Of a stretch of 55,821 bases of DNA, positions 42,830 to 52,748 are shown piece after piece (the stretch's first letter is position 1; the number at the start of each line of letters is the position of its first letter). A model generated the notes under the pieces. The model was given only the letters and a program-made list of their open reading frames with translations. It was not told the origin of the DNA and did no database searches. A program made the translations under genes and the position numbers. The stretch lies in contig SCUZ01000057.1 in NCBI GenBank assembly GCA_004322535.1, positions 1-55,821 of the forward strand. The letters run 5' to 3'. Source of the stretch: Rugosibacter sp. GTDB lineage: Bacteria > Pseudomonadota > Gammaproteobacteria > Burkholderiales > Rhodocyclaceae.

Positions 42830-42839
42830 AACTTATTCA

Positions 42840-43628
42840 TCAGTGCGTCCCGGGCACTTTCCGCAGGCACAACCACAGGCCCACCGCAATCATTGGCAGA
42901 CTGAGCCATTGCCCCATGCTGATGGTGTAAGACAACCCGAAAATGCCCGCATCCGGCTCACGAAAAAATTCCGCAGCAGCACGCAGCACACCGTAACCGA
43001 CAAGAAAAAATCCCGACACGCGCCCAATCTCGCGTTGCCGTGTTGAAAAAATCCACAGCACGATAAACAATAGCAAGCCCTCGCCTGCAGCTTGATATAG
43101 CGGTGACGGATGGCGCGGCAAGTTATCCACCTGCGGAAACACCATGGCCCAAGGCAACGTGGCCTCGGTTACGCGCCCCCACAGTTCGCCGTTGATAAAG
43201 TTGCCGATGCGCCCGGCCATCAACCCGAGAGGCACGAGCGGGGCAATAAAGTCGGTCACCTGAAAAAATGTTTTTCCGTGTTTGCGGCCCCACACCCACA
43301 TGGCCACCAGCACACCAAGAAAACCACCATGAAAACTCATGCCGCCTTTCCACACCGCGAGAATTTCCAGCGGATGCTCCAGGTAATAGCCGGGGTCATA
43401 AAAAACAATCTGGCCCAGCCGCCCGCCGAGTACCACACCGAACACGCCATAGAATAGCAAGTCATCCAGATTGATTGCCGTCATGCCATGCCAGGGCTGC
43501 ACCCGTGCGCGCCATTTGCCCAGCCACAGAAACGCCATGAAGCCGGCGAGATACATCAAGCCATACCAGCGTATGGCCAGCGGACCAAGGTGAAAAGCGA
43601 CGGGATCAAACTGGGGATGGATCAACAT
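42840..43628 (-). CDS. lgt: Prolipoprotein diacylglyceryl transferase
   Basis: A 262-residue inner-membrane enzyme that attaches diacylglycerol from phosphatidylglycerol to the lipobox cysteine. The Lgt signature [14 protein letters not shown] is present near residues 140-153, with [11 protein letters not shown] near the N-terminus and seven predicted membrane segments. It is required by the many lipoproteins encoded in this window. It is divergent from ilvD. Confidence 0.96.
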   Translation of the reverse strand: MLIHPQFDPVAFHLGPLAIRWYGLMYLAGFMAFLWLGKWRARVQPWHGMTAINLDDLLFYGVFGVVLGGRLGQIVFYDPGYYLEHPLEILAVWKGGMSFHGGFLGVLVAMWVWGRKHGKTFFQVTDFIAPLVPLGLMAGRIGNFINGELWGRVTEATLPWAMVFPQVDNLPRHPSPLYQAAGEGLLLFIVLWIFSTRQREIGRVSGFFLVGYGVLRAAAEFFREPDAGIFGLSYTISMGQWLSLPMIAVGLWLCLRKVPGTH

Positions 43629-43740
43629 GGCGAGTGAGTGGTCGGGTTGGGTAGCCTTGGGCTAGAATTCCCATTCTAAGACACACGAAGACACAACTGC
43701 GCACGACGCTCTGTCGTGCCACGCCCTTTCGGAGATCATC

Positions 43741-45588
43741 ATGCCCGCATATCGTTCACGTACATCCACTCACGGCCGCAACATGGCGGGTGCCCGCGCC
43801 CTGTGGCGTGCTACCGGCATGAAGGATGGCGACTTTGGCAAACCGATTATCGCGGTGGTGAATTCGTTCACCCAGTTCGTGCCGGGTCATGTGCATCTGA
43901 AAGATCTGGGCCAGATGGTCGCACGCGAGATCGAAGCGGCGGGTGGCATCGCCAAGGAATTCAATACCATTGCGGTGGATGACGGCATTGCCATGGGCCA
44001 CGGCGGCATGTTGTATTCGCTACCGAGCCGCGAGCTGATTGCCGATTCGGTTGAATACATGGTAAATGCCCATTGTGCCGACGCGATGGTGTGCATTTCC
44101 AACTGCGACAAAATTACACCAGGCATGCTGATGGCATCCCTGCGCATCAATGTCCCCACGGTTTTTGTTTCAGGTGGCCCGATGGAAGCCGGCAAGGTGC
44201 AATGGCACGGCAAGTTTCGCAAGGTGGATTTGATCGACGCGATGATCGAAGCGGGCGACTCAAAAAACAGTGACGCCGATGTAGCGGACATGGAGCGCTC
44301 CGCCTGCCCGACCTGCGGCTCGTGTTCGGGCATGTTCACGGCCAATTCGATGAACTGCCTGACCGAAGCGCTGGGCTTGTCACTCCCCGGTAATGGTTCG
44401 CTACTGGCGACCCATGCTGACCGCAAACAGCTTTTCCTGCGCGCCGGACGTCTGGTGGTTGACCTGTGCAAACGCTGGTATGAAGAGGATGACGCCAGCG
44501 TGTTGCCGCGCAATGTGGCCTCGTTCAAAGCGTTTGAAAATGCCATGACGCTGGACATCAGCATGGGCGGTTCAACCAACACCGTGCTTCACTTGTTGGC
44601 GGCTGCGCATGAAGCGGGCACTGACTTCACGATGCAGGACATCGACCGCCTCTCGCGCCATGTGCCATGCCTGGCCAAAGTGGCGCCAGCCACGCAGAAA
44701 TATCACATGGAAGACGTGCACCGCGCAGGCGGCATCATGGCGATTTTAGGCGAGCTGGATCGCGCCGGATTGATCCATCGCGATCTGCCCACGGTGCATT
44801 CCCCTACATTGGGCGCAGCACTCGAGCAGTGGGATGTGGCGCGCTCGCAAGATGTCGCCACGCAGGATTTTTATCGCGCAGCACCCGGTGGCATTCCAAC
44901 CCAAACCGCGTTTTCGCAAGACCGGCGTTATCCCGATCTGGATATTGATCGTGCGGAAGGCTGTATTCGCGACAAGGCGCACGCCTATTCGCAGGATGGT
45001 GGTTTGGCCGTGCTGTTTGGCAACATTGCCGAGAAAGGCTGCATCGTTAAAACGGCGGGCGTGGATGATTCCATTCTCAAATTCACCGGCCGCGTGCGGC
45101 GTTGCGAATCACAAGACGAGGCCGTGGAAAAAATCCTGGCAGACCAGATCGTCGCTGGCGATATCGTGGTCATCGTGTATGAAGGCCCCAAAGGCGGGCC
45201 GGGCATGCAGGAGATGCTTTACCCCACCAGCTATTTGAAATCCAAAGACCTGGGCAAAGTTTGCGCACTACTCACCGATGGCCGCTTTTCCGGCGGCACA
45301 TCCGGCTTATCCATTGGCCATGCCTCGCCGGAAGCTGCATCGGGCGGCGCCATTGGCTTGATCGAAGAAGGCGACATCATCGAGATCGACATCCCCAACC
45401 GCAGCATCAATCTGGTCATTGAAAAGTCGGCGCTGGCAACACGGCGAAAAGCCATGGAAGCACGCGGCGCAGCGGCATGGAAACCGGCCAATCGGCAACG
45501 CGAAGTCTCTACTGCGCTCAAAGCCTATGCCGCACTGACCACCTCGGCTGATACGGGTGCCGTGCGTGACGTGACGCAGCTTGGTTAA
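43741..45588 (+). CDS. ilvD: Dihydroxy-acid dehydratase
   Basis: A 615-residue Fe-S enzyme of valine and isoleucine synthesis. Cluster and active-site segments are [31 protein letters not shown] and [20 protein letters not shown]; length equals the E. coli type. The ATG follows GGAGATCATC. A 25-base stretch near the 3' end (45422-45446) equals the reverse complement of the dispersed repeat at 23 positions, yet the protein aligns without a gap there ([16 protein letters not shown]). Confidence 0.96.
   Translation: MPAYRSRTSTHGRNMAGARALWRATGMKDGDFGKPIIAVVNSFTQFVPGHVHLKDLGQMVAREIEAAGGIAKEFNTIAVDDGIAMGHGGMLYSLPSRELIADSVEYMVNAHCADAMVCISNCDKITPGMLMASLRINVPTVFVSGGPMEAGKVQWHGKFRKVDLIDAMIEAGDSKNSDADVADMERSACPTCGSCSGMFTANSMNCLTEALGLSLPGNGSLLATHADRKQLFLRAGRLVVDLCKRWYEEDDASVLPRNVASFKAFENAMTLDISMGGSTNTVLHLLAAAHEAGTDFTMQDIDRLSRHVPCLAKVAPATQKYHMEDVHRAGGIMAILGELDRAGLIHRDLPTVHSPTLGAALEQWDVARSQDVATQDFYRAAPGGIPTQTAFSQDRRYPDLDIDRAEGCIRDKAHAYSQDGGLAVLFGNIAEKGCIVKTAGVDDSILKFTGRVRRCESQDEAVEKILADQIVAGDIVVIVYEGPKGGPGMQEMLYPTSYLKSKDLGKVCALLTDGRFSGGTSGLSIGHASPEAASGGAIGLIEEGDIIEIDIPNRSINLVIEKSALATRRKAMEARGAAAWKPANRQREVSTALKAYAALTTSADTGAVRDVTQLG
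45422..45446 (-). repeat. Repeat-like sequence inside ilvD
   Basis: On the - strand it matches the dispersed 25-bp repeat at about 23 of 25 positions, and a short T-rich flank matches as well. It encodes part of the IlvD C-terminal region without changing its length, so it may be a chance or converted match rather than an insertion. Confidence 0.35.
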
Positions 45589-45624
45589 CTTGGCCATTGC
45601 CGGCTTAGCCCATCATGCTGGCGC

Positions 45625-46227
45625 ATGACCCACATGACCCCGGCGTCAAACGATGAACCCATCACCGGTGTAATTCTGGCCGGTGGCCAGGGCAGGCGCA
45701 TGGGTGGAGTGGATAAAGGCCTGCAAGACTTACATGGCCGGCCGATGGTGCAATGGGTAATCGATCGGCTGGCACCGCAAGTAGCGCACCTGCTGATCAA
45801 CGCGAATCGCAACCTCGAGCGCTATGCCGAGCTTGGCTATCCTGTCATCGCCGATGAAATACCCGATTACGCCGGCCCTCTGGCAGGAATCCAGATGGCC
45901 TTGACCCATGCCGCCACGCCGCTAGTCGCCATCGTGCCGTGCGACTCGCCTTCGCTGCCAGGCGATCTGGTGGCACGCCTGGCGCGCGCCTTGCAGGAAA
46001 ATTGTGCCGATCTGGCCGTAGCGCGCACCATCGAGCGTACCCACCCGGTGTTTTGCCTGACACGCCGCTCATTATTGCCACAGCTGAATGATTATCTTGC
46101 CCGCGGCAACCGCCAGGTTACCGGCTGGCACGCCCTGCTAAAAACATGTGACGTACTGTTTGACGACAGTACGGGGGCATTTAGCAATCTCAACACAGCA
46201 CAAGCGCTTGCTCACCATATAAATTAA
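45625..46227 (+). CDS. mobA: Molybdenum cofactor guanylyltransferase
   Basis: A 200-residue nucleotidyltransferase that joins GMP to molybdopterin. The loop LAGGQGRRMGGVDKGL is at about residues 17-32, with DEIPDYAGPLAGIQMAL and PCDSPSLP following, as in MobA. It starts 37 bases after ilvD on the same strand. It implies at least one molybdenum-bis-MGD enzyme in the cell. Confidence 0.93.
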   Translation: MTHMTPASNDEPITGVILAGGQGRRMGGVDKGLQDLHGRPMVQWVIDRLAPQVAHLLINANRNLERYAELGYPVIADEIPDYAGPLAGIQMALTHAATPLVAIVPCDSPSLPGDLVARLARALQENCADLAVARTIERTHPVFCLTRRSLLPQLNDYLARGNRQVTGWHALLKTCDVLFDDSTGAFSNLNTAQALAHHIN

Positions 46228-46344
46228 GCAGGCAGCACGCCACAGAAAAATACCTGGGCGCGGATTGGTGCATGGTTTGGGGGTGACAGCGTTAGCCGTG
46301 TGAAGTAGTCACCTGCCCGAAACTAACGCTGATTTAGTGAAAAC

Positions 46345-46418
46345 TGGAGCGGGCGAAGGGAGTCGAACCCTCGTTATCAGCTTGGGAAGCTGGAGTAATG
46401 CCGTTATACGACGCCCGC
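46345..46418 (-). tRNA. tRNA-Gly (anticodon CCC)
   Basis: On the - strand GCGGGCG opens an acceptor stem that pairs with CGCCCGC. The anticodon stem-loop CAGC-TTCCCAA-GCTG gives anticodon CCC, the T arm is GAGGG-TTCGACT-CCCTT, and CCA is encoded. The overall sequence is close to E. coli glyU. Confidence 0.95.
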
Positions 46419-46475
46419 GTTTTTTGAAACTTTGCCTGAAACTTGGCCTGAAAAAGCCAGGTGCGAATTTTATCC

Positions 46476-47933
46476 TTACATCAGCACAATGTCGAACTGC
46501 TCTTGCGTATAACCACTTTCAGGATGCAGTGACACAGGGCGGCCAATGAAATCGGACAGCATGGTTAAAGCCTGGGCTTCTTCTTCCAGAAACTTATCGA
46601 TCACCACTGGAGCAGCGATGACGCGTAGTTCGCGGGCAGCAAACTGGCGGGCTTCGCGCAGTAGCTCGCGCAAAATTTCATAGCAGACGGTTTGCGCAGT
46701 TTTTATTTCGCCACGCCCGCTACATACCGGGCAAGGCTCGCAAAGGATCTGCGCCAGGCTTTCACGCGTGCGCTTGCGTGTCATTTCGATCAACCCCAGC
46801 TGAGTAAACTCGGAGAGGGTTATACGCGTGCGATCAGATGCCAGGGCTTTTTTAAATTCGGCGAGAACTGCCGCTTGATGTTGTTCATCGTCCATGTCAA
46901 TAAAATCGACGATGATGATGCCACCCAGGTTACGCAAGCGTAGCTGATGCGCTACCGCTAATGCGGCTTCAAGATTTGTCTTGAAAATCGTGTCATTAAA
47001 ATTACGCACGCCGACAAATCCGCCTGTATTAACATCAATGGTGGTCATGGCTTCAGTCTGATCAAAAATCAAATAGCCACCTGATTTCAGATCAACGCGT
47101 CGCGCGAGCGCTTTTTGTATCTCATCGTCGATGCCATGCAACTCAAACAACGGACGGTCGCCCGTATAGTGCACCAAACGATCACTGACTTGCAGCACAT
47201 ATTCTTGCGCAAAAATTTTCAGCTTCTGAAAGTTTTCACGCGAATCGATCAGCACAGCCGTAGTTTCTTCTGTGACAAAATCTCGCAGCACGCGTTGCGC
47301 CAAGGTGAGATCATGATGCAACAGCACCGGCGGAAACATTCCCACGCTACGCTGCTTTATTTCCTGCCAGATACGCCGCAAATAGACAATGTCAGCTGCC
47401 AGATCCTCATCACTGGCCTCACATGCGACAGTGCGTAAAATAAATCCGCCACGATCTTCTGGTGAGAGTAGTGCCTGAATACGGCCACGCAATTTTTCGC
47501 GCGCTTCTTCGTCAACAATCCGCTGGGAAATACCCACGTGATCATCTTGCGGCAGGTAAACCAGTAGCCTGCCTGCAATCGAAATCTGCGTCGTTAAGCG
47601 TGCACCTTTGGTGCCAATAGGCTCTTTTTGTACCTGGACACACAGCGATTGTCCCGCGCTAAGCACCTGTTCAATGGGTCGCTGCTCTGCACCATTGGTC
47701 ACTCGCTCTTCCCAGATATCACCGGCATGCAAAAAAGCCGAGCGCTCCAGGCCAATATCGACAAATGCCGATTGCATGCCAGGCAAAACGCGTACGACGC
47801 GGCCAAGATATATGTTACCGACCACACCGCAGCAGTTGTTGCGTTCGATGTGCAGCTCCTGAACAACGCCTTGCTGTAATGAAGCAACACGCGTTTCTTC
47901 CGGCGTGAAATTGATTAAAAACTCTTCAGCCAC
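46476..47933 (-). CDS. rng: Ribonuclease G
   Basis: A 485-residue endoribonuclease that matures the 5' end of 16S rRNA and cuts mRNA. An S1 domain (about 35-100) is followed by the RNase E/G catalytic core with DVNTGGFVGVRNFNDTIFKT near 300 and the metal-binding IIIVDFIDMDDE. The zinc-link cysteines lie in CEPCPVCSGRGE near 403. There is no long C-terminal scaffold, so it is RNase G rather than E. It begins a housekeeping series with maf, rlmH, rsfS and nadD. Confidence 0.94.
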   Translation of the reverse strand: MAEEFLINFTPEETRVASLQQGVVQELHIERNNCCGVVGNIYLGRVVRVLPGMQSAFVDIGLERSAFLHAGDIWEERVTNGAEQRPIEQVLSAGQSLCVQVQKEPIGTKGARLTTQISIAGRLLVYLPQDDHVGISQRIVDEEAREKLRGRIQALLSPEDRGGFILRTVACEASDEDLAADIVYLRRIWQEIKQRSVGMFPPVLLHHDLTLAQRVLRDFVTEETTAVLIDSRENFQKLKIFAQEYVLQVSDRLVHYTGDRPLFELHGIDDEIQKALARRVDLKSGGYLIFDQTEAMTTIDVNTGGFVGVRNFNDTIFKTNLEAALAVAHQLRLRNLGGIIIVDFIDMDDEQHQAAVLAEFKKALASDRTRITLSEFTQLGLIEMTRKRTRESLAQILCEPCPVCSGRGEIKTAQTVCYEILRELLREARQFAARELRVIAAPVVIDKFLEEEAQALTMLSDFIGRPVSLHPESGYTQEQFDIVLM

Positions 47934-47960
47934 GTGTGCACACCATCGGCAGAGGAATCA

Positions 47961-48584
47961 TCACACCGCGTGCCCGAATTCACGCAGCATGAGCACGGTC
48001 TCGCATAATGGCAAACCTACAATACCGGTGTAAGAGCCGCGAATGGATTCAACAAAAGTCGCTGCACGGCCTTGAATGCCATACGCACCCGCCTTGTCCA
48101 GGGGCTCGCCGCTTTGCACATAGCGCAGAATTTCATTCTCTGTCAGCACTCTGAACGTGACTTCGCTCACCGACAAACAGGATTTAACACGCGGTTCAAT
48201 ATCGTGCGGCATGACCGCCACAACCGAGGTCAATACGCGATGGCTACGGCCGGATAAACGCCGCAAAATGGCGATGGCATCCGCACTGTTTTTTGGTTTT
48301 CCGATCACTTCGCCGTCCAGATCAATCGTTGTATCGGCTGCTAGCAGCAAACGTTTTGGCATGTGCCGTTGCAGTAAAAGACTAGCGCCAAAAATAGCCT
48401 TGGCGCGGGCAACACGCTGCACATACACTTCTGGCGTTTCACCTGCCAAACAGCTTTCATCCACTTCCTCGTCTTGCCTTTCGGCAGAACGCAATAACAT
48501 TAATTCAAAACGAATACCGGCCTGGTTTAGCAGCTCACGGCGACGTACGCTTCGCGACACTAAATACATACGGGTATCAGGCAT
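47961..48584 (-). CDS. maf: Maf-family nucleotide pyrophosphatase
   Basis: A 207-residue protein of the Maf/YhdE type, which hydrolyses non-canonical or dTTP/UTP nucleotides and affects septation. Seen are SRSVRRRELL near the start, the KAIFGA..AADTTIDLDGEVIGKP region with catalytic Asp, and the C-terminal YGIQGRAATFVESIRGSY. It lies between rlmH and rng, as in many proteobacteria. Confidence 0.92.
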   Translation of the reverse strand: MPDTRMYLVSRSVRRRELLNQAGIRFELMLLRSAERQDEEVDESCLAGETPEVYVQRVARAKAIFGASLLLQRHMPKRLLLAADTTIDLDGEVIGKPKNSADAIAILRRLSGRSHRVLTSVVAVMPHDIEPRVKSCLSVSEVTFRVLTENEILRYVQSGEPLDKAGAYGIQGRAATFVESIRGSYTGIVGLPLCETVLMLREFGHAV

Positions 48585-48589
48585 GGTGG

Positions 48590-49060
48590 TTACTCACGAT
48601 GGTAGGGATGTCCTTTGATCACACTGGCTGCACGGTATAAGGCTTCGGCTAGGATAACCCGGACGAGCGCATGAGGTAAAGTCAGGCTGGAAAGCCGCAG
48701 CGTTTCATGGGCCGAATCTTTGATGCGTGTTGCCAGACCATCAGGGCCGCCAATCAAAAAGGCGACATCGTACCCACCTGACATCCATTGCGTTAATCGC
48801 TCGCTCAACTGCCGGGTAGTGACTGCATCACCCTGCTCATCCAGCACAATGCGGCGGCAGCTTGGCGGCAATGCAGCATCCAGGCGCGTGGCTTCAGCAG
48901 CCATCATCGCTGTGGCATTTTTGCCGGTCGTGCGGGGTTCGGGTTTGATTTCCAGCAGATCAAGCGACAACTCACGCGGCATGCGTTTGGCGTAGTCACC
49001 CCAACCTGCCACCACCCATGCGGGTGGGCGGGCAGCGATCGCAGCGACAATTAATTTCAC
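48590..49060 (-). CDS. rlmH: 23S rRNA pseudouridine-1915 N3-methyltransferase
   Basis: A 156-residue SPOUT methyltransferase. The SAM knot shows [30 protein letters not shown] and a C-terminal [20 protein letters not shown] segment followed by GHPYHRE. It modifies the ribosome late in assembly. It lies next to rsfS, another ribosome factor. Confidence 0.95.
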   Translation of the reverse strand: MKLIVAAIAARPPAWVVAGWGDYAKRMPRELSLDLLEIKPEPRTTGKNATAMMAAEATRLDAALPPSCRRIVLDEQGDAVTTRQLSERLTQWMSGGYDVAFLIGGPDGLATRIKDSAHETLRLSSLTLPHALVRVILAEALYRAASVIKGHPYHRE

Positions 49061-49135
49061 GCCCGTTGGCCCACTCTTGACTCAATGTTCGCTCAACGCT
49101 GTCTCACGAGGCCTCACACGCAACTCACCAGCGAT

Positions 49136-49489
49136 TCACTCTTCGGCCGGTTTTTTGCTGCGTTTGGGCACCGCTTGCCAGAGTTCTTCGAGGTTATAGT
49201 GGGAGCGTATCACCGGCTGCATCACATGCACCACGATATCTGCCAAATCGACCAACACCCACTCACCCGTTTCTTCGCCTTCTATGCCGAGCACGTCGCC
49301 ATCGGCTTCTTTGACTTTGTCATACACGTTACGCGCCAGCGATTTAACGTGCCGGCTGGAATCCCCACTGGCGATGACCATGAAATCAAACAGTGACGTG
49401 AGCTTGCTGGTGCTGATCACTTCAATATCTTTTGCCTTCATGTCTTCTAGCGCATCGATAACGATTTTTTGCAGTTTTTTAACGTTCAT
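49136..49489 (-). CDS. rsfS: Ribosomal silencing factor RsfS
   Basis: A 117-residue protein (MNVKKLQKIVIDALEDMKAK) with the RsfS/Iojap core IEVISTSKLTSLFDFMVIASG, SRHVKSLARN and GEETGEWVLVDLADIVVHVM. It binds uL14 and blocks subunit joining in starvation. The ATG at 49489 is chosen over the frame start at 49558, which would overlap nadD. It lies 7 bases after nadD. Confidence 0.94.
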   Translation of the reverse strand: MNVKKLQKIVIDALEDMKAKDIEVISTSKLTSLFDFMVIASGDSSRHVKSLARNVYDKVKEADGDVLGIEGEETGEWVLVDLADIVVHVMQPVIRSHYNLEELWQAVPKRSKKPAEE

Positions 49490-49496
49490 GGCGTGT

Positions 49497-50276
49497 TCAG
49501 TAGATAGAATGGGTTTCAATATAGTCGAGAACGGTGTCAGGCACCAAATGGCGCACATTCAGACCCTGTGCCAGTCGCTGGCGAATCAGGGTCGCTGAAA
49601 TCGCTAGCGGGGTAATGTTAAAGGGCACAATCCGACCGGCAGGTGCCAGGGCAATATCGGCCGGGCGGCCCAACCGCTCTGCCAGCTCAGCAACAAGACG
49701 CGCATCCATCTTACCCGCCGCATCACCAGCGCCGAGTATCTGCTGCCTTATTGCGGCTTCGTCCATGGGTGCATCGGCAGGAGTGGCCGGTAACAATGCC
49801 AGTTGTCCTGGCCGCGTAGCGACACCTATGTGCGCTAAATGAAACAGCGCTTGCCAGCGATGCCACGCAGGGAGTTGGGCAAAAGCATCTGCGCCCATGA
49901 GCAGCACCAGAGGGCGCGCTGCGCCGTATTGCGCACGCAGGCGCTCGAGTGTGGCGACGGTATAACTGGGGCTGCGCGTGACAACTTCGGTGGCATCCAA
50001 TTCAAACCCGGCAGTATCAGCAATCGCGCGCGCTGCCATGGCTAATCGCTCCTGCGAGTTCGCCCGTGGCGCTTCACGCAACAGGGGCTGGCCTGCCGGA
50101 ACAAACACCACACGAACCAGTAATAGCGCTTCACGCGCCTCAATGGCCAAGCGCAGATGCGCGATATGCAGGGGATCAAATGTGCCGCCAAAAACACCAA
50201 TCGCACCTTCTGTGTCTGTCATGGTTTCCGGCATAGCGCGCGCATCTGCCTGAACTAATACCCGCGGATCATTCAT
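49497..50276 (-). CDS. nadD: Nicotinate-nucleotide adenylyltransferase
   Basis: A 259-residue enzyme of NAD synthesis. GGTFDPLHIAHLRLA (about 29-43) holds the HxGH-like motif, and ITPLAISATLIRQRL the ISSTxxR motif. It is about 40 residues longer than E. coli NadD because of an N-terminal extension and a loop insert near residues 160-200 (containing QQILGAGDAAGKMDARL). The start may be the ATG at residue 15 or 19. Confidence 0.93.
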   Translation of the reverse strand: MNDPRVLVQADARAMPETMTDTEGAIGVFGGTFDPLHIAHLRLAIEAREALLLVRVVFVPAGQPLLREAPRANSQERLAMAARAIADTAGFELDATEVVTRSPSYTVATLERLRAQYGAARPLVLLMGADAFAQLPAWHRWQALFHLAHIGVATRPGQLALLPATPADAPMDEAAIRQQILGAGDAAGKMDARLVAELAERLGRPADIALAPAGRIVPFNITPLAISATLIRQRLAQGLNVRHLVPDTVLDYIETHSIY

Positions 50277-51027
50277 TGGCTACAGCGGCCTCGCTAAAGA
50301 CATCGCGGTATGAAATATAAATACTCGAAACAAGTACCGGCCCTAACAGCAACACCAAGGCCATCCGTGCGAACATGGCCAGAACCCCCGCTATTGATGG
50401 CATAAAAAAACTGGCGATAACAATCACCGCGCCGGGCAGAGCAATACCTATACCCAGGATGACTAACCCATAAACCGTAAAAGCTCGCCAGTTGCGCCAG
50501 CTGGCGACAAAACTGAAGAACAAGGCTTTAACCGCTGACACGCCGTGCCACGAAGCAAGCAACGGCGCAAACCAGAATGCCATCACGACCGGACTGGCTA
50601 ACAGCAAAAACAGGCCAAGATGGCTTAGCAAATCAGCGAGTTGTTCTGCGGCTTTGCTTTGGTCGGGGTTGAGTTCTATCATCAGCGGTTGACTTGCGAA
50701 CAGCAGAATAACCGAACCTAGCAAGTGCAACCCGCCCAACCGCAGCAGGTTGGTGCGCTGTGCTTCCAGACCAGCGCTCAAAATATCTTGCGTTAAGGGC
50801 TGATCATGATCCAACGCACGGCACGCATTGCCGAGCAGCGCAGTTAACATCGGCAATGCCAAAGGCAATAAAAATGGGCCAATGAACGGAATCAGGTTAA
50901 CAATCAGCACAACTAAAAAATACACCAGCGTGATACTCGTCATCTGCCTTGGGTAGCGGCGCAAGAGTCGCCAGCCCGCAATCAGCCAAAGCAGGCCATG
51001 ACGTGCAGGCAGAGTGCGGACATTCAT
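50269..51027 (-). CDS. BPSS1780-type membrane protein
   Basis: A 252-residue protein with about six hydrophobic segments and the start [21 protein letters not shown] typical of a betaproteobacterial family named after BPSS1780. The function is not known. It overlaps the ttcA stop (51024) by 4 bases and the nadD start by 8, so it sits inside a coupled series. Confidence 0.8.
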   Translation of the reverse strand: MNVRTLPARHGLLWLIAGWRLLRRYPRQMTSITLVYFLVVLIVNLIPFIGPFLLPLALPMLTALLGNACRALDHDQPLTQDILSAGLEAQRTNLLRLGGLHLLGSVILLFASQPLMIELNPDQSKAAEQLADLLSHLGLFLLLASPVVMAFWFAPLLASWHGVSAVKALFFSFVASWRNWRAFTVYGLVILGIGIALPGAVIVIASFFMPSIAGVLAMFARMALVLLLGPVLVSSIYISYRDVFSEAAVANE

Positions 51028-51944
51028 TGTTCGTCTTTCAGGGTGAAGTGAATTGTTTGTGTCGCAGAGGTTGGAAGCCCTGCGGGAAACTCCGGCAGAT
51101 CAAAGGCACGATCGCCTTCAGGATCAGGCACACCGGTGATGGCAAGATCGGCAAAATCAAACAATTTTGCATCCAGCAAATGCGAGGGCACCACGTTCGA
51201 CAGGCTGCGAAAAATCGTTGCGATGCGTCCGGGAAACTGCTTTTCCCAGTCATTCAGCATGCGTTTGACTTGCTGGCGTTGCAGATTGGGCTGCGAACCA
51301 CACAAATCACACGGAATAATGGGAAATTCGCGTAGCGCAGCCCACGTTTCCAGATCACTTTCTGCGCAATAGGCCAGCGGACGTATCACCATGTGGCGGC
51401 CATCGTCCGAGACCAGTTTGGGCGGCATGGATTTTAATTTGCCGCCAAAAAACAGATTCAAAAACAGGGTTTGCAAAATATCATCGCGGTGATGCCCAAG
51501 GGCAATTCTGGTCGCGCCCAACTCGTCGGCTACGCGGTACAACACCCCCCGGCGCAGGCGAGAGCACAAGGAGCAAGTGGTCTTCCCCTCCGGGATCAGG
51601 CGCTTGACGATGCTATAGGTATCCTCATTTTCAATATGAAAAGGAATGCCTAAACCCGTCAGATAGCGGGGCAATACATCCGCAGGAAAACCCGGTTGCT
51701 TCTGATCAAGATTAACCGCAATGATTTCAAAATCAATCGGCGCATGCTCACGCAAATGGAGCAGCATATCGAGCATGGCATACGAATCCTTGCCGCCGGA
51801 CAAGCACACCATCACCCGATCGCCTGCTGTGATCATGTTGAAATCAGCAATCGCCTGGCCGGTATTGCGGCGCAGTCGTTTGGCCAGCTTATTGGCTTCA
51901 AAGGCCGGTTTGTTTGCCTGCCGTGCGGTTAAAGGAGCATTCAT
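51024..51944 (-). CDS. ttcA: tRNA 2-thiocytidine synthetase TtcA
   Basis: A 306-residue enzyme that thiolates cytidine 32 of tRNA. The PP-loop [12 protein letters not shown] is at about residues 47-58, and the Fe-S cysteine pairs lie in [11 protein letters not shown] and [16 protein letters not shown]. Order and spacing equal E. coli TtcA. Confidence 0.95.
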   Translation of the reverse strand: MNAPLTARQANKPAFEANKLAKRLRRNTGQAIADFNMITAGDRVMVCLSGGKDSYAMLDMLLHLREHAPIDFEIIAVNLDQKQPGFPADVLPRYLTGLGIPFHIENEDTYSIVKRLIPEGKTTCSLCSRLRRGVLYRVADELGATRIALGHHRDDILQTLFLNLFFGGKLKSMPPKLVSDDGRHMVIRPLAYCAESDLETWAALREFPIIPCDLCGSQPNLQRQQVKRMLNDWEKQFPGRIATIFRSLSNVVPSHLLDAKLFDFADLAITGVPDPEGDRAFDLPEFPAGLPTSATQTIHFTLKDEQ

Positions 51945-51962
51945 TTTTTTACCTTATAGATC

Positions 51963-52748
51963 TTATAAATAGGCACTTCTGCCACCATCCACCGTGATAA
52001 CTTGTCCCGTAACATAAGGCGCGTCAAAAACTAAAAACCTCACCGCGCGGGCAATGTCCGTTGCCGAACCCATGCGCTTAAGCAAGGTATGCTCGATGAT
52101 GGTCTGGCGTTCATCCGCTGAAAAATCCGTCGCGTTTTCAGGCCACTCAACCGCACCCGGAGCAACTGCATTAACCCGCACTTGCGGGCCTAGCTCAACA
52201 GCCAATGCACGTGTCAAACCCAGCAAACCGGCCTTGGCTGCGCAGTACAGCGCATATCCCTTGAGTGGGCGCTCGGCATGCACATCCGTCAAATTGACAA
52301 TGCACCCCCCGTGCTGGGCCAGATGTGGCGCCGCCGCTTGCGCGAGAAACAGCGGTGCTTTGAGATTCGTGCCAATGAGGTCATCCCACGCCGCCGTATT
52401 GGTAGCGCCGACCTTTGTGGGATAAAACGACGAGGCATTATTCACCAACCCATCCAGCCGACCAAACCGAGCAACGACTGCGGCGATCAACCCCGGTAAT
52501 GCATCCGTGTTGCGCAGATCCGCAGCAAAACCAACGGCTGACTCTGGCCGTAGCGCATTGAGCGATGCCACCAGTGCCAGCGCTTCTGTTTTGGAGGTGT
52601 GATAGTGAACCGCGACACAGGCACCCGCGGCATGCAGTGTGCGCACGATTTCAGCGCCAACGCGACGCGCTGCACCAGTCACCAGGATGGCATGCGAGAT
52701 GACACGTGGGACACCAGGCACAGGAAGGGAAGAGTTATCTGAGTTCAT
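51963..52748 (-). CDS. Short-chain dehydrogenase of the pteridine reductase type
   Basis: A 261-residue SDR. The cofactor motif is TGAARRVGAEIVRTL near residues 24-38; the Arg-rich TGxxRRxG form is that of pteridine reductases (PTR1/FolM) rather than the common TGxxxGxG. NNASSFYPT, the YxxxK pair (YALYCAAKAG) and the C-terminal YVTGQVITVDGG follow. It probably reduces dihydropteridines or dihydrofolate. It overlaps tcdA by 4 bases. Confidence 0.88.
   Translation of the reverse strand: MNSDNSSLPVPGVPRVISHAILVTGAARRVGAEIVRTLHAAGACVAVHYHTSKTEALALVASLNALRPESAVGFAADLRNTDALPGLIAAVVARFGRLDGLVNNASSFYPTKVGATNTAAWDDLIGTNLKAPLFLAQAAAPHLAQHGGCIVNLTDVHAERPLKGYALYCAAKAGLLGLTRALAVELGPQVRVNAVAPGAVEWPENATDFSADERQTIIEHTLLKRMGSATDIARAVRFLVFDAPYVTGQVITVDGGRSAYL

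Noticed and set aside
52393-52430. Possible repeat copy in the pteridine reductase-type gene
   Set aside because: Only about 20 of 25 positions match, and the protein aligns normally with its family there, so it was treated as chance.
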